From the NCBI RefSeq assembly GCF_001640365.1, contig NZ_LWMI01000014.1:186001-250000 (forward strand): a DNA stretch of 64,000 nucleotides, given 5' to 3'. Shown piece by piece: positions 21,694 to 33,085 of this stretch (within the stretch, counting starts at the first letter, position 1; the number at the start of each line of letters is the position of its first letter). The notes under the pieces were generated by a model. It saw only the letters and a program-made list of their open reading frames with translations. It was not told where the DNA came from and did not search any database. The stretch comes from Candidatus Arsenophonus triatominarum (GTDB lineage Bacteria; Pseudomonadota; Gammaproteobacteria; Enterobacterales; Enterobacteriaceae). The position numbers and the translations under genes were made by a program.

Positions 21694-21960
21694 ATGGCAA
21701 GCTATAAAATTACCCTGCGCAACGCGCGGGGCATAATGATCCCTTTTCATTCCGAACAACATACTAGTCTACTTGATGCTCTTGAACAGAGTAAAATTCA
21801 AATTGAATTTCAATGTCGGGAAGGCTTTTGTGGTGCCTGCAAGGTTCGTCTGCGAAAAGGAAAAGTGGCATATCGTTATAAACCAATAGCTTTCATTGAT
21901 AAAGATGAGATATTAGCCTGTAGTTGCCGGCTTCTCACCGATATTGATATCAATCAATAA
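21694..21960 (+). CDS. yfaE: 2Fe-2S ferredoxin YfaE, diferric-tyrosyl radical maintenance
   Basis: YfaE delivers electrons to rebuild the NrdB cofactor. The 88-residue protein has the plant-type ferredoxin cysteines: Cys41, Cys46 and Cys49 in CREGFCGACKV, and Cys76 in LACSC. It starts 5 bases after the nrdB stop, so it belongs to the nrdAB-yfaE operon. The length and position match other enterobacteria. Confidence 0.93.
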   Translation: MASYKITLRNARGIMIPFHSEQHTSLLDALEQSKIQIEFQCREGFCGACKVRLRKGKVAYRYKPIAFIDKDEILACSCRLLTDIDINQ

Positions 21961-21993
21961 CACCAGTGGAGCGGGCGCTAACAATAAGAGTAT

Positions 21994-22735
21994 TTACGCT
22001 TTTTCAGCAACCACCAGCAACATCATCGGACGTCGTAGCTCATCTCTCATGCCATCAATTTTATCTAACAAATAATCAGCCGGCTGAGGTTCAATGAGTC
22101 GCTCAATAGAAAATCCGGCTGTTAATAAACTGGTTAAATAAGTTGTTAAGGTTTTATGGTACTTCGTCACTTTGTGACCGAGAAATTCTGTCTGACGCGC
22201 ACTTTCGTTAAAATAGTTATCAACTGGCCAATGGAGCTTAGCGCCTGAACTATCACAACACCAATCTTGTGAACCATGAGCAGTAAAAACTGGGTGCTCG
22301 ATCGAAAATATAAACTGGCCTTTCTCAGTTAAACAAGCGTAGATTTTATGGCATATTTGAGCAAAATCAGCGACATAATGTAATGCTAGCGAACTGACAA
22401 CCAGATCAAAGCTAGCATTAGCAAACTGAATATCCTCTATCGCTTGTTGCCGATATTCAATGATATCAGGAAAGCAATTTTTTTCTTTTGCTACCTTTAA
22501 CATTTTCTGCGAAATATCTGTACCAATCACTTTTCTCGCGCCATGCTCTGCTGCATATAAACAATGCCAACCGTAACCACCGCCCAAATCTAATACTGTT
22601 CTGTTTTAGCTTGAAAATTAGGTAATAAACTTTGTAATGCTGGCCATTCACCAGCGGCATTTAATCCATCAACAGAACGAGGAAACTGGCTATGGCTATA
22701 GGCAATAAAAAAATCATCCTGATCGTAAATATTCT
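21994..22735 (-). pseudogene. Class I SAM-dependent methyltransferase, frameshifted and lacking a start
   Basis: The main open part (22587-21994) begins in the SAM motif (LDLGGGYGWHCLYAAEHGA) and continues with VIGTDISQKML, FDLVVSSLALHYV and FIFSIEHPVF. Upstream, in another frame, the true N-terminus can be read to about 22735 (ENIYDQDDFFIAYSH, then GLNAAGEWPALQSLLP). The two halves are separated by an indel near 22605, which leaves a TAG before the SAM motif. No ATG, GTG or TTG stands at the expected start. The substrate is unknown. The gene is probably dead, although the C-terminal 197-residue piece remains open. Confidence 0.8.
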
Positions 22736-22955
22736 CTTTTATAACTAAATTCCAATGATTGGTATAAAACTAGCTTAACTATCACTCTCTAATCGAATTT
22801 TTATATTATTCCTGATCATCATTCAATTAACTACTGTTCAGACTGATAATGTAAATATAAAATTCCATAAAACGTAATATTAATTTGACACATAATAATC
22901 CAATCAGTTACTCTGCCCCATATTAAATTTAGCGCTATAAGGCTCAGGATCACTT

Positions 22956-24170
22956 GTGAGAAATCTCACACTGGGTAGTATTTTAATTGTTGCTGGCACA
23001 ACAATCGGTGCCGGTATGTTGGCAATGCCGCTTGCCGCATCAGGCGTTGGTTTTCCCATGATTGCACTTATGCTAATTGGGTTATGGGCTTTAATGAGTT
23101 ATACCGCGCTATTATTAGTCGAAGTATATCAATACAACCCCGCACATTTAGGTTTAGGCTCTATTGCCAAACGTTATCTTGGTTTACCTGGAAGAGTGAT
23201 AACCAGTTTAAGCATGCTACTATTGATGTATGCGTTAGCGACCGCTTATATTGGTGGCGCAGGGGTTTTGATCGCTAATAGCCTTTCATCTTGGATAGGT
23301 ATAAATATTAGCATCAATTCTGCAATTATTTTATTCACCATTATTGGCGGTACGATTGTCTGTATTGGCACTCATTCAGTCGATTTGATAAATCGCATTT
23401 TATTTATCGCAAAAATTGTTTTTCTGCTCATCATGCTAGTCGTCATAATGCCCAACGTAGAAAATATTAATCTTACCACTATGCCAGTAGAAAAAGGATT
23501 AGTCTTATCAGCGATCCCAGTCATTTTTACTTCATTTGGCTTTCACGGTAGTATTCCGAGCTTGGTAAGCTATATGGATGGTAATATCAATAAATTACGT
23601 AAAATTTTTATTATTGGTAGTGCTATCCCACTATTCGCTTATATCTTATGGCAGATAGCCACCTTAGGGGCTATCCCACAAACCACCTTTATCGGTATAT
23701 TAGCCAACCAGTCGGGTTTAAACGGATTACTGAGTGCAATAAATGATATCGTAGCTACTTCACAAGTGAATATTGCTGTTAACCTATTTATGGATCTGGC
23801 GTTGGCGACCTCTTTTTTGGGTGTTACACTGGGTTTATTTGACTATTTGGCCGATATGTTTAAACGTAAAAATACGCCATTTGGTCGCTTACAGAGTGGA
23901 TTATTAACCTTCCTGCCACCGCTGGTTTGCGCGCTATTTTTCAGTAGTTTTGTTCAAGCTTTAACCTATGCAGCCGTTGCTTTATCGATTTTAGCACTCA
24001 TTCTGCCAACCTTGATGGTGATGCGCGTCAGAAAAATCGAAGCAAACAAAACTAATCGTTATCGGGTTAAAGGTGGAACGCCCGCATTACTAATAGTGCT
24101 AATTTGTGGTGTTGCCGTGATTTTAATTCAGATTGGTATTGTTAGTGGTATGTTACCTGCTGTTGGATAA
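22956..24170 (+). CDS. tyrP: Tyrosine-specific proton symporter TyrP
   Basis: TyrP imports tyrosine by proton symport in the hydroxy/aromatic amino acid permease family. The 404 residues give about eleven membrane segments. They begin with the signature [20 protein letters not shown] and include [22 protein letters not shown] and a VKGGTPAL segment near the C-terminus. Similarity is stronger to TyrP than to Mtr or TnaB. The start is GTG at 22956 with AGGA nearby. A single TyrR-like half-site TGTAAA lies at 22850-22855, but its partner half is poor. The gene is intact and would supply tyrosine from a host. Confidence 0.9.
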   Translation: MRNLTLGSILIVAGTTIGAGMLAMPLAASGVGFPMIALMLIGLWALMSYTALLLVEVYQYNPAHLGLGSIAKRYLGLPGRVITSLSMLLLMYALATAYIGGAGVLIANSLSSWIGINISINSAIILFTIIGGTIVCIGTHSVDLINRILFIAKIVFLLIMLVVIMPNVENINLTTMPVEKGLVLSAIPVIFTSFGFHGSIPSLVSYMDGNINKLRKIFIIGSAIPLFAYILWQIATLGAIPQTTFIGILANQSGLNGLLSAINDIVATSQVNIAVNLFMDLALATSFLGVTLGLFDYLADMFKRKNTPFGRLQSGLLTFLPPLVCALFFSSFVQALTYAAVALSILALILPTLMVMRVRKIEANKTNRYRVKGGTPALLIVLICGVAVILIQIGIVSGMLPAVG

Positions 24171-24196
24171 CACTTTTGACATAAAGGAAAAGTAAT

Positions 24197-24219
24197 GCAC
24201 CACATAATTCATATGGTGC
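24197..24219 (-). terminator. Possible terminator for the yfaZ remnant or tyrP
   Basis: GCACCA and TGGTGC form a short hairpin over 24197-24219, between the convergent tyrP and yfaZ genes. On the minus strand it is followed by a T-rich stretch (TTACTTTTCC). The stem is only 6 bp, so the call is weak. Confidence 0.3.
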
Positions 24220-24233
24220 GAACAATTAAGCAA

Positions 24234-24593
24234 CTAGAAACTGACGCCTGCACCAAGATAAAAACCATCTGCAATGGTATTGTTAGGATGTTGACTCTTG
24301 CCTTGCAGTTTGATAAAATGATAATCAAAATCAATCGCTAATGGTTTAATCACTTCATATTTGATGCCCACATCCGCTTCCTGATAAGCATGATTGCCCG
24401 AAGTGAAATCACGCGGTGAACCATAAATTTCCCTATATAAAGCCAGCGATGGCATAATTTGCCAATTAGCACCAACACCAGCCGCAAAGGCAAAACCGTT
24501 ATTATTATCTTGTGGTGATAAATAATAAGCTTTTCCACCAATATAAGCGCTAAAAGGCCCTAAAGGTAAGACCGGTAATAAAAATTTTTTCAT
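24234..24593 (-). pseudogene. yfaZ: YfaZ-family outer membrane protein, internally deleted
   Basis: The C-terminal part is a YfaZ-like beta-barrel (PLGPFSAYIGGKAYYLSP, NNGFAFAAGVGANWQI, NTIADGFYLGAGVSF) ending in a typical terminal Phe. YfaZ proteins are about 180 residues; this one has 119. The start MKKFLL looks like the beginning of a signal peptide, but it joins the barrel at LPLGPFSAY, so about 60 residues with the cleavage site and first strands are missing. It could no longer be exported normally. E. coli yfaZ lies in the same interval (between the nrdAB region and menE), which supports the name. Confidence 0.7.
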
Positions 24594-24863
24594 TAAAATA
24601 GTTATCCTAAGCTACTAATTATTCTGGTTACTAAAATATCAACAATATATTTCATTTTTTTCGAATTATTATTATTTTTTTGTAAAAAACATTTTTTGCT
24701 CTGATATATCGCAGCAATAAGTATTTTTGATTGGCTATATATTTTATTAGCTTAGATAATCTATTTGATATGACTTTAATAAGATTAATAAAAATTATGT
24801 AACACCTGCTAATTGTTTTTAAATACATTTTCTATCTATTTCAACTAAAACTGGAGATGAGTA
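24594..24863. other. Upstream region of the catalase remnant
   Basis: 270 AT-rich bases between the yfaZ remnant and the catalase start. They presumably hold the old catalase promoter. No OxyR-type or other site could be placed with confidence. Confidence 0.35.
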
Positions 24864-25220
24864 ATGGAGAAAAAAGAAGGTCTTACTACCGCTGCAGGCT
24901 CACCCGTCGTTGATAATAATAACGTTATCACCGCAGGCCCTAGAGGCCCGATGTTATTACAAGATGTTTGGTTTTTAGAAAAATTGGCTCACTTTGATCG
25001 TAAAGTTATTCCTGAACGCCGTATGCATGCCAAGGGCTCTGGGGCATTTGGTACTTTTACCGTTACCCATGATATTAGCCAATATACACGGGCAAAAATC
25101 TTCTCTGAAATAGGCACGAGTTTCGCAATCTCCAAAAAAGAAGTATAAATTTAAAAACAAGAAAAAATTAGGGTGTTCATATTTTGTCCGGTTATCCATG
25201 CATTAAAAATATCTATAAAA

Positions 25221-25453
25221 ACCTGAGTTCGGGATAAGGATCCTAATTTTTTATCACGTATTCAAATAGTTAATTTAAAATAATTACATAAAACAGTATT
25301 AATTTTGGTTTTTTTCATGATTTTAATAGCTTCTTTTTTAACCTGCTATCACTAAGAATTTTCCTTCTTTTTTATCTTATTGATTTTAAAATATTTTTTG
25401 ATAAATCGGCTATTTTTATTTTCTCGCAACTATCGCTTATCCCGAACTCAGGT
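25221..25453. repeat. 233-bp MITE with IS982-type ends
   Basis: Ends ACCTGAGTTCGGGATAAG and CTTATCCCGAACTCAGGT match those of the IS982 element at 3565. A perfect 7-bp duplication TATAAAA lies at 25214-25220 and 25454-25460. The interior is non-coding and AT-rich. The empty site can be read in the IS701-like copy at about 53808-53820. It is probably mobilised by the IS982 transposase. Confidence 0.9.
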
Positions 25454-25649
25454 TATAAAACATTCTTACAAGTAAGCAGTGTAAGATACTCTGGTTTGGC
25501 GTTATCAGAAGTAAGCCCATCGCCTTTATCTCATGACACTGTTAGCGATGGCTAAAAAGTAGATGTTTTCGACCTAAAGACTTATGGCGATTAGTTCAAC
25601 CTTCTATAGACAAAAAAAGCCCTTGCGTACTAATTGCCGATGATACATT

Positions 25650-26686
25650 AAAATAGTTGCTGAATAGAGACTTGCATTTTTTGTCACGCTATAGACAATA
25701 AAAAGAGGTTTAACTTAGAAAATAACGGTTTGAAATGATCAACAAAGAGCGGTTGTTACGAGATAATCGTTTATGTAAAGCAATCATTGGATTATCAGTC
25801 GAAGAATTGAAAAATTTAGCCGCTGAATTTTCAGCTTGTTATTTGATTTATCGGAAAAAGAATCGAAAAGATCACGAGCGGCAAATGGGTGCAGGGCAGA
25901 AAGGATTTATCCCAACCCCATTAGATAAACTGCTTTTTATTTTATTGTATTTAAAATGTTATCCGACCTATGATTTGCAAGGACTTCTTTTTGGTTTAGA
26001 TAGAACACGGGTATGTCGCTGGGTAAAAATATTATTGCCGGTTTTAGAGATGACCTTGGGGCGAGAATGTGTTTTGCCCGCTCGTCAAATTCGCTCTGCT
26101 GAGGAATTTTTTCGCGCCTTTCCTGGAGTTAAAGACGTCTTTATTGATGGGACAGAGCGACCTGTCCAAAAGCCTAAGAATCTGCGTCGGCGAAAAAAAA
26201 TGTATTCGGGAAAGAAAAGACAGACCACTCGAAAAGGGCTTATTATGACTGACGAAACGAGGAAAATTGGATTTATCCCCATGATCAAAAATGGGCGCCG
26301 TCACGATAAACGCTTACTCGATAAAGTCGATATAATTCGCCATATTCCCCCTGAGGTAACCATCTGGGCCGATACCGGTTTTCAAGGTATAGATAAACAG
26401 CATCCTAATACACAAATCCCAAAAAAAGGAACTCGAAAAAGACCTTTATCGCCTGAACAAAAACAAGAAAATAAAATAATCTCGGGCATCCGTATTACGG
26501 TTGAACACGCCATCGCGGGTATCAAGCGCCTCGGTTGTATGACCCAAATTTTACGGAATCGTAGACCCTTTATTGATGATACCTTTTTACTCCTTAGTGC
26601 CGGTCTTTGGAATTTCCATCTCAGAACAGCCTAAAATTTACTTCAATCACCGAAATACCCTTATTTCACTATTAAGCAACACGCTT
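25650..26686 (+). mobile_element. IS5-family insertion sequence (about 1037 bp)
   Basis: Comparison with the uninterrupted IS701-like sequence near 54870 places the element between two copies of ATT (25647-25649 and 26687-26689). That fits the ANT duplications of the ISL2 group. Imperfect terminal repeats contain GTTGCTgAATAG at the left and its inverse at the right. The exact ends may be off by 1-3 bases because the repeats are weak. Confidence 0.8.
25735..26634 (+). CDS. IS5-family transposase (DDE, intact)
   Basis: The 299-residue protein has an N-terminal helix-turn-helix region (about 50-100, LFILLYLKCYPTYDLQGLLFGL). The DDE catalytic set is visible: VFIDGTERPVQKP (first Asp), TIWADTGFQG (second Asp) and ITVEHAIAGIKRLG (Glu). 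No frameshift or stop is visible, so it may still be active, unlike most transposases in this window. It lies inside the IS701-like copy in the former catalase gene, in the same direction as that element's own transposase. Confidence 0.88.
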   Translation: MINKERLLRDNRLCKAIIGLSVEELKNLAAEFSACYLIYRKKNRKDHERQMGAGQKGFIPTPLDKLLFILLYLKCYPTYDLQGLLFGLDRTRVCRWVKILLPVLEMTLGRECVLPARQIRSAEEFFRAFPGVKDVFIDGTERPVQKPKNLRRRKKMYSGKKRQTTRKGLIMTDETRKIGFIPMIKNGRRHDKRLLDKVDIIRHIPPEVTIWADTGFQGIDKQHPNTQIPKKGTRKRPLSPEQKQENKIISGIRITVEHAIAGIKRLGCMTQILRNRRPFIDDTFLLLSAGLWNFHLRTA

Positions 26687-26690
26687 ATTG

Positions 26691-27150
26691 ATTGCCAAAA
26701 CACGTAGTAAAAAAATAGAGATGGTCCATTATCAATATTCAGGTAATGAACATGATGTTATTGCCGGCATAGGTTTAGTTAATTTACGTTGGCATAATCT
26801 AACAACTGTTGAATCAATTCCTATTGATTATCGTATTTATGATAAAGATTATGATGGAAAAACAAAAAACACGCACTTTTCCGAAATGCTCGCTCTTGCT
26901 AAAAAAAGAGGGATCATACCAGAAGCGGTAGTGATGGATGCCTGGTATTCTAGCCTGGATAATCTGAAATCAATTCGCTCTCATGGTTGTGTTTGGATAA
27001 CTACGCTGAGGAAAAACAGGATTGTTAACCATAACAAACAACTGAACAAGTTAGACATCTCAGAAGAAGGAACTCCAATACACTTACGAGGCTACGGTTG
27101 GGTGACTGTTTTCAAATTTACAGCCAAAAACGGCCGTATTGATTACAGAG
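26691..27150 (+). pseudogene. IS701-like transposase, central fragment
   Basis: The reading frame shows the family blocks IDYRIYDK, GKTKNTHFSEMLALAKKRG and VVMDAWYSSLDNLKSIRSHG (second catalytic Asp), ending at RIDYRV where the IS630 begins. The N-terminal part lies upstream of the IS5 element (about 25461-25646, with DLWRLVQPSIDKK and IADDT carrying the first Asp). The C-terminal part lies at about 29262-29490 (ARWSVEVYHREVKQNCGI). An extra one-base deletion near 25542 also breaks the frame. Dead copy. Confidence 0.8.
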
Positions 27151-27607
27151 TATAGCTAGGCGACTTAATTTTGATTACAGCATATGTATTAAAAACAGGT
27201 CATCGATAGTGCATCCTGTTTCCATCTTTTTACGTTTAGCTTGAGACCATTTATGTTCTATAGGATTTAAATCTGGTGAATACACAGGCAAATATTCTAT
27301 CTGGTGTCCTGCGTTTATAATTGCCTGTTCAATATTCTTACCTTTGTGAAAGCTAGCGTTGTCCATAAAAATAACAGAATTTTCAGGAAGTTCTGGGAGC
27401 AATATTTTTGTGATCCAAACATAAAAAACATCACGGTTAATATCGCAATCAAATAATCCGATAGCAAAAAGGGTTGTTCCCAATAAAGCGCCAATAACAT
27501 TTGTTCTTCCCTTAGCACCCCAGTTTTTCAGGCCTGTAGTGACATACTAAATCTGGCCACCTAAGTTGAGGTGATATGCTCACCTCATAATTTTTATAGG
27601 TGCCGAA

Positions 27608-27907
27608 ATGAGTAAAATAATTACTGCTGAATTTAAATGTGAAACCGCCAAATTAGTCCTTGACCAAAATTACACCTACCAGGAAGCCGCGAAAGGCATG
27701 AACGTCAGTCTTTCAGCGATTAGCCGGTGGGTAAGAGCCCTTCGTTTAGAACGTCAAGGGAAAACATCGCCTGGTCTGCCATTAACACCTGAACAAATTG
27801 AGTTCAGAGAAATGAAGAAAAAAATCCACCGGCTGGAAATGGAGAATGACATCTTAAAAAAGGCTACTGCGCTCTTAATGTCCGACTCACTGAAAAATTT
27901 TCGGTAG
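27608..27907 (+). CDS. IS3-family OrfA (helix-turn-helix protein)
   Basis: This 99-residue protein has the N-terminal helix-turn-helix typical of IS3 OrfA ([20 protein letters not shown]), followed by a leucine-zipper-like helix ([20 protein letters not shown]) at about 73-93. In active IS3 elements the end of orfA overlaps orfB and a -1 frameshift makes the full transposase. The partner orfB here is damaged, so OrfA could at most act as a regulator. Confidence 0.85.
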   Translation: MSKIITAEFKCETAKLVLDQNYTYQEAAKGMNVSLSAISRWVRALRLERQGKTSPGLPLTPEQIEFREMKKKIHRLEMENDILKKATALLMSDSLKNFR

Positions 27908-28746
<839 letters not shown>

Positions 28747-29766
28747 CCACTACAGGCCAAAACAACGGTGACCTTTTGGGGAATAGCCGTGAGTTCGTGG
28801 AGTGTCATGTGAAAAACCACTTTCATCAATAAAAACAACAGATTTATCTTTTTTTTTCATACTGTTGTCTTTTTTGCTGATGTGCCAGCCTGTCGCTTTC
28901 GTTGGTTTTTGGATGGAATAGAGTTTTTTTTTATAGGTTAATCCCAGCTTTTTAAGGGATTGCCAAATAGTCTTTTTACAAACACCGAATCGCTCTGCCC
29001 GTTCCTTTTGGTAAGCATCTGGATACTGTTCCACATCTTTTGCTAAAGCATTTTTATCGAACTTCCTCTTACGTGGCGTTGAATTTTTTGGCTCTGGTCG
29101 TTTAAGCCAACGTACTAAAGACGCTTTTCCAATACGGAATTGTTTCGCAGTTTCTCGAATTGTTAAACCTTCGGCTTTCCTTACAGATATTACTTTACGT
29201 CGAAAATCAATTGTATAACTCATAACACACCTTGTAATCAAAATTAAGTCGCCTAGCTATAACAAACAAAGACAATCCCACCCGTCAATACGTCAAATCT
29301 ATCATGAATGCCCGTTGGTCTGTTGAAGTTTATCATCGAGAAGTTAAACAAAATTGTGGTATTGGACGCTGTCAGGCTCGCACGAGCCGAGCGCAAAGAA
29401 ATCATATTTTCTCGCTATTTCTGCGTGGTTTGAACAACATAAACGTCGTATATCTGAAAAAATAACCCTTTATCAACAAAATTGGGACGTAATCAAAAAT
29501 GCTATTACTAAGCACATCCGTGTTTTATTAGCGTACCCAAATTAGTTTTGTGCGAAACTCGTGTTCAATTGAAACCCAGCAACGGCAGGTTGCGCTATTT
29601 AGCAAGGTACACCCTAAATATGGTTAAGGGGGTTGAAAAAGCATTAGAAAAATGGCAAAAAAAACAGCATAAATAAAATTGCTTGCTAGCAAACAGAGAG
29701 TAAAACCTCTCCGGATCTTTTTTACGCTGATGCAGTCTAAAAATTGTATTTAGCCAAGGATATATA

Positions 29767-30647
29767 TAGCTAGGCGACTTAATTTTGATTACAAGGTGTG
29801 TTATGAGTTATACAATTGATTTTCGACGTAAAGTAATATCTGTAAGGAAAGCCGAAGGTTTAACAATTCGAGAAACTGCGAAACAATTCCGTATTGGAAA
29901 AGCGTCTTTAGTACGTTGGCTTAAACGACCAGAGCCAAAAAATTCAACGCCACGTAAGAGGAAGCTCGATAAAAATGCTTTAGCAAAAGATGTGGAACAG
30001 TATCCAGATGCTTACCAAAAGGAACGGGCAGAGCGATTCGGTGTTTGTAAAAAGACTATTTGGCAATCCCTTAAAAAGCTGGGATTAACCTATAAAAAAA
30101 ACTCTATTCCATCCAAAAACCAACGAAAGCGACAGGCTGGCACATCAGCAAAAAAGACAACAGTATGAAAAAAAAGATAAATCTGTTGTTTTTATTGATG
30201 AAAGTGGTTTTTCACATGACACTCCACGAACTCACGGCTATTCCCCAAAAGGTCACCGTTGTTTTGGCCTGAAAAACTGGGGTGCTAAGGGAAGAACAAA
30301 TGTTATTGGCGCTTTATTGGGAACAACCCTTTTTGCTATCGGATTATTTGATTGCAATATTAATCGTGATGTTTTTTATGTTTGGATCACAAAAATATTG
30401 CTCCCAGAACTTCCTGAAAATTCTGTTATTTTTATGGACAACGCTAGCTTTCACAAAGGTAAGAATATTGAACAGGCAATTATAAACGCAGGACACCAGA
30501 TAGAATATTTGCCTGTGTATTCACCAGATTTAAATCCTATAGAACATAAATGGTCTCAAGCTAAACGTAAAAAGATGGAAACAGGATGCACTATCGATGA
30601 CCTGTTTTTAATACATATGCTGTAATCAAAATTAAGTCGCCTAGCTA
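29767..30647 (+). mobile_element. IS630-family element, copy B (881 bp)
   Basis: A complete element with TAGCTAGGCGAC...GTCGCCTAGCTA ends and TA on either side. It lies between the catalase remnant and the end of menE, without cutting a gene. It is close to identical to copies C (53979) and D (61949), suggesting recent spread. Confidence 0.92.
29803..30625 (+). pseudogene. IS630 transposase of copy B, split at two A8 tracts
   Basis: ORF1 (from MSYTIDFRR at 29803 to 30168) holds the helix-turn-helix. The DESGFSH block sits in another frame. ORF2 (30317-30625) holds IFMDNASFHK and DLNPIEHKWSQ. The frame changes at AAAAAAAA tracts near 30094-30101 and 30168-30175. Either the gene is dead, or it relies on slippage at the poly-A tracts. 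Confidence 0.75.
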
Positions 30648-30689
30648 TATTACTATCTATTATCACTTTAAAGCCAGCACCAGATTATC

Positions 30690-32114
30690 TTAATCCACTT
30701 TATTATCATTATGATGCTGCAAAAGCCATTGCTTTATATTGCGACGTGAAAGCTTAATGCCGGCATTATCGATTAACATGCTAGGCAATAAATAATAAGC
30801 AATAGGTCGTTGAAAAGCCGCTAGTCGATGATTTAACCACTGACTTAAGCTGGTTACCAGTTGTTGATTATCAGACTCAATGACCGCAACTGGACGGTGA
30901 CCAAATTCTTTATCAGCCATCGGAATGACAAAACTCTGTTTAATATCAGGATGACTATTCAATATCGATTCGATATCTTCGGGTTGAATACCTTCCCCGC
31001 CACTAAAAAATTGATTATCCAATCGACCTAAGATCCGCCATTCACCACCCGCAAAAGTACCTTTATCACGGCTAGCAAACCAACCATTAACTAATGCTAA
31101 GGGTAAGATTTTACCCTGCCACCAATAGCCTAATGCCAAACTATCAGCCTGAATATGAATTTCATTATTCACTAAGCGAAGAAACTTGCCGATTAAAGGT
31201 AAACCAACGCCTAGACTACTATCTGCTTGTTTCGCGCAAACCGTGGAGGCTGTTTCTGTCATACCATAGCCTAGCCAACAGCGGATGCCATGCTGCTTAG
31301 CCGTAGTGACTAGCTCATGTGGGATCATCGCACCGCCTAATAACACATTTTGTAAACTAAATTTTTGCTCAACCTCTTTTATCTTCAATAAACGCCATAA
31401 TTGAGTGGGTACTAAAGAAGCGTGGCTGCATTGCTGTAATGCATGTGGTAATGAAATGGTTGCTTTTATTGCTAATCTTGCTCCTCGATATAACCACCGC
31501 CAAACAATCCCCTGACCTGAGACATGAAAAAGCGGTAAAGAAAGTAACCAACAATCCTCACGTTCAAATGGTAATAACGAAAGCACACCTTTAGCACTAT
31601 TGAGATGAGCGGTAATATTATGCACCACCGCTTTCGCCATACCGGTTGAACCCGAGGTTAATATTAATGTCGCCGGCAGCAATGGCATAAAAGGTACCGT
31701 GCCAATAATACCATGTTGATGATTAACCAATTTTGCTATTACTGCGCGATAGTCTAATAATTTTACCTTCGGCAAAAACAACGGTTGATCAGTAAAATCA
31801 ATCATATAATCAACCGACAACCCGGAAATTAATTCTACTACTGTGCTCTCTGGCAGTTGTGGATTGAGGGGCAAAATACGCGCCCCCAACTGCAATAATG
31901 CCAGCTGACATAACAGCATAGAAAAACTATTTTTTCCTCTTAGCATGACGATCATCGGCTCGGGAGCAAGCAACTGACGGTGGAGATTGTCGGCAACACA
32001 ATTAATTTTTGCTACCAATTGCCGCCAACTATATTGTCTATTCTCGGTTATCAGTGCAATGTCAGCAGGCGATTTTTCTGCCCAATAGATCCAAGGCCAT
32101 TGATTAAATGTCAT
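30690..32114 (-). CDS. menE: o-Succinylbenzoate--CoA ligase MenE
   Basis: MenE activates o-succinylbenzoate with ATP and CoA in menaquinone synthesis. The 474-residue acyl-CoA synthetase has the P-loop [11 protein letters not shown] from about 153, the A5-type motif [10 protein letters not shown] and the late [20 protein letters not shown] hinge. The C-terminal catalytic-Lys region follows ([12 protein letters not shown]). The ATG overlaps the menC stop by four bases (ATGA), so it is translationally coupled as the last gene of menFDHBCE. Downstream is an IS630 about 40 bases away that does not touch the gene. It is slightly longer than E. coli MenE. Confidence 0.94.
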   Translation of the reverse strand: MTFNQWPWIYWAEKSPADIALITENRQYSWRQLVAKINCVADNLHRQLLAPEPMIVMLRGKNSFSMLLCQLALLQLGARILPLNPQLPESTVVELISGLSVDYMIDFTDQPLFLPKVKLLDYRAVIAKLVNHQHGIIGTVPFMPLLPATLILTSGSTGMAKAVVHNITAHLNSAKGVLSLLPFEREDCWLLSLPLFHVSGQGIVWRWLYRGARLAIKATISLPHALQQCSHASLVPTQLWRLLKIKEVEQKFSLQNVLLGGAMIPHELVTTAKQHGIRCWLGYGMTETASTVCAKQADSSLGVGLPLIGKFLRLVNNEIHIQADSLALGYWWQGKILPLALVNGWFASRDKGTFAGGEWRILGRLDNQFFSGGEGIQPEDIESILNSHPDIKQSFVIPMADKEFGHRPVAVIESDNQQLVTSLSQWLNHRLAAFQRPIAYYLLPSMLIDNAGIKLSRRNIKQWLLQHHNDNKVD

Positions 32115-33085
32115 TCATTCTGCCATATTAGTTCTAATTCATTTAATCCGATTAATGGCAATGAACTTTCAGGCCATTGACGAACCAGTTGAGTCTGGAA
32201 CAAAGACAAGGTATCTAATCCGGGAACGTTTTCTGGTGTTAACCAGCTTGCTATTCTGGCTAATTGTGTTAAACCAAAACTACTTTCAAGACTTGAACTA
32301 ATTACAGTATTTAATCCCAAAGCCCTGGCGTCATCAATAAGTTGCTTACAGTGATTTAAGCTACCTAGTAAGGTAGGTTTAATAATAATGGCGCTAACAC
32401 CTGGCTGTTTTTCAAGTTTAAAATTAGGTTCGCGCACACTTTCATCCCAAGCAATAGCGATCCCCGTTTGTTGAGCAAACGCTAATGAGTCAAGCATGGT
32501 TTTACAAGGCTCTTCAATAAAATCAATTCTACTGCGATTGGCTGGCTTAATATACTTGGCAAACGCGGCGGCTTGTGATTGGTTCCAGCTTCGATTAGCA
32601 TCCAACCGTAAACGCAATAAAGGAACCGCATCAAGTAGCAAATTAACCACCATCCCATCTCGCACCGACTCATAAAGACCAACCTTAACCTTAGCCACTT
32701 TTTCACTTCTAGCACCATTTAATTGTAAAATAAGCGCATCCAGATCACCGGTGCAAAGGGGAGCTTTTGGATAATGGGTTATTTCAGGTAATTCAGCCTT
32801 TAATTCAGCCAGCGCACAACTGAGCCCAAAAGCCACTGATGGAATATGGCACGTTTTAACTGTTGCACCCTGGCACCAGTTATGTAAGCCTGTTTGCAAT
32901 GATTGTCTGGCCATTTCCAGTGTTTCGACACTAAACACGGGTAAAGGTGAAATTTCACCCCAACCTTGGGAGTCATTTTCCTGTAAATGAATAAGAAAAC
33001 CATCACGGGTTTTTAATCGCTGCTGCCTTAATACGATCCCTGCTTCCATAGGTAGACTAAATTGATATATTGCCGCCTTACGCAT
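32111..33085 (-). CDS. menC: o-Succinylbenzoate synthase MenC
   Basis: MenC dehydrates SHCHC to o-succinylbenzoate and belongs to the enolase superfamily. The acid/base lysines and metal ligands are all in place: Lys134 (KVKVGLY), Asp162 (LDANRSW), Glu191 (FIEEPC), Asp214 (AWDESVRE) and Lys236 (IIKPTLLGS), one position off E. coli numbering. The protein has 324 residues. It overlaps menB by one base at its start and menE by four at its end, so it is part of one operon. Confidence 0.95.
   Translation of the reverse strand: MRKAAIYQFSLPMEAGIVLRQQRLKTRDGFLIHLQENDSQGWGEISPLPVFSVETLEMARQSLQTGLHNWCQGATVKTCHIPSVAFGLSCALAELKAELPEITHYPKAPLCTGDLDALILQLNGARSEKVAKVKVGLYESVRDGMVVNLLLDAVPLLRLRLDANRSWNQSQAAAFAKYIKPANRSRIDFIEEPCKTMLDSLAFAQQTGIAIAWDESVREPNFKLEKQPGVSAIIIKPTLLGSLNHCKQLIDDARALGLNTVISSSLESSFGLTQLARIASWLTPENVPGLDTLSLFQTQLVRQWPESSLPLIGLNELELIWQNE

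Noticed and set aside
22850..22867. TyrR box before tyrP
   Set aside because: Only one half (TGTAAA) fits; the second half is ATTCCA rather than TTTACA.
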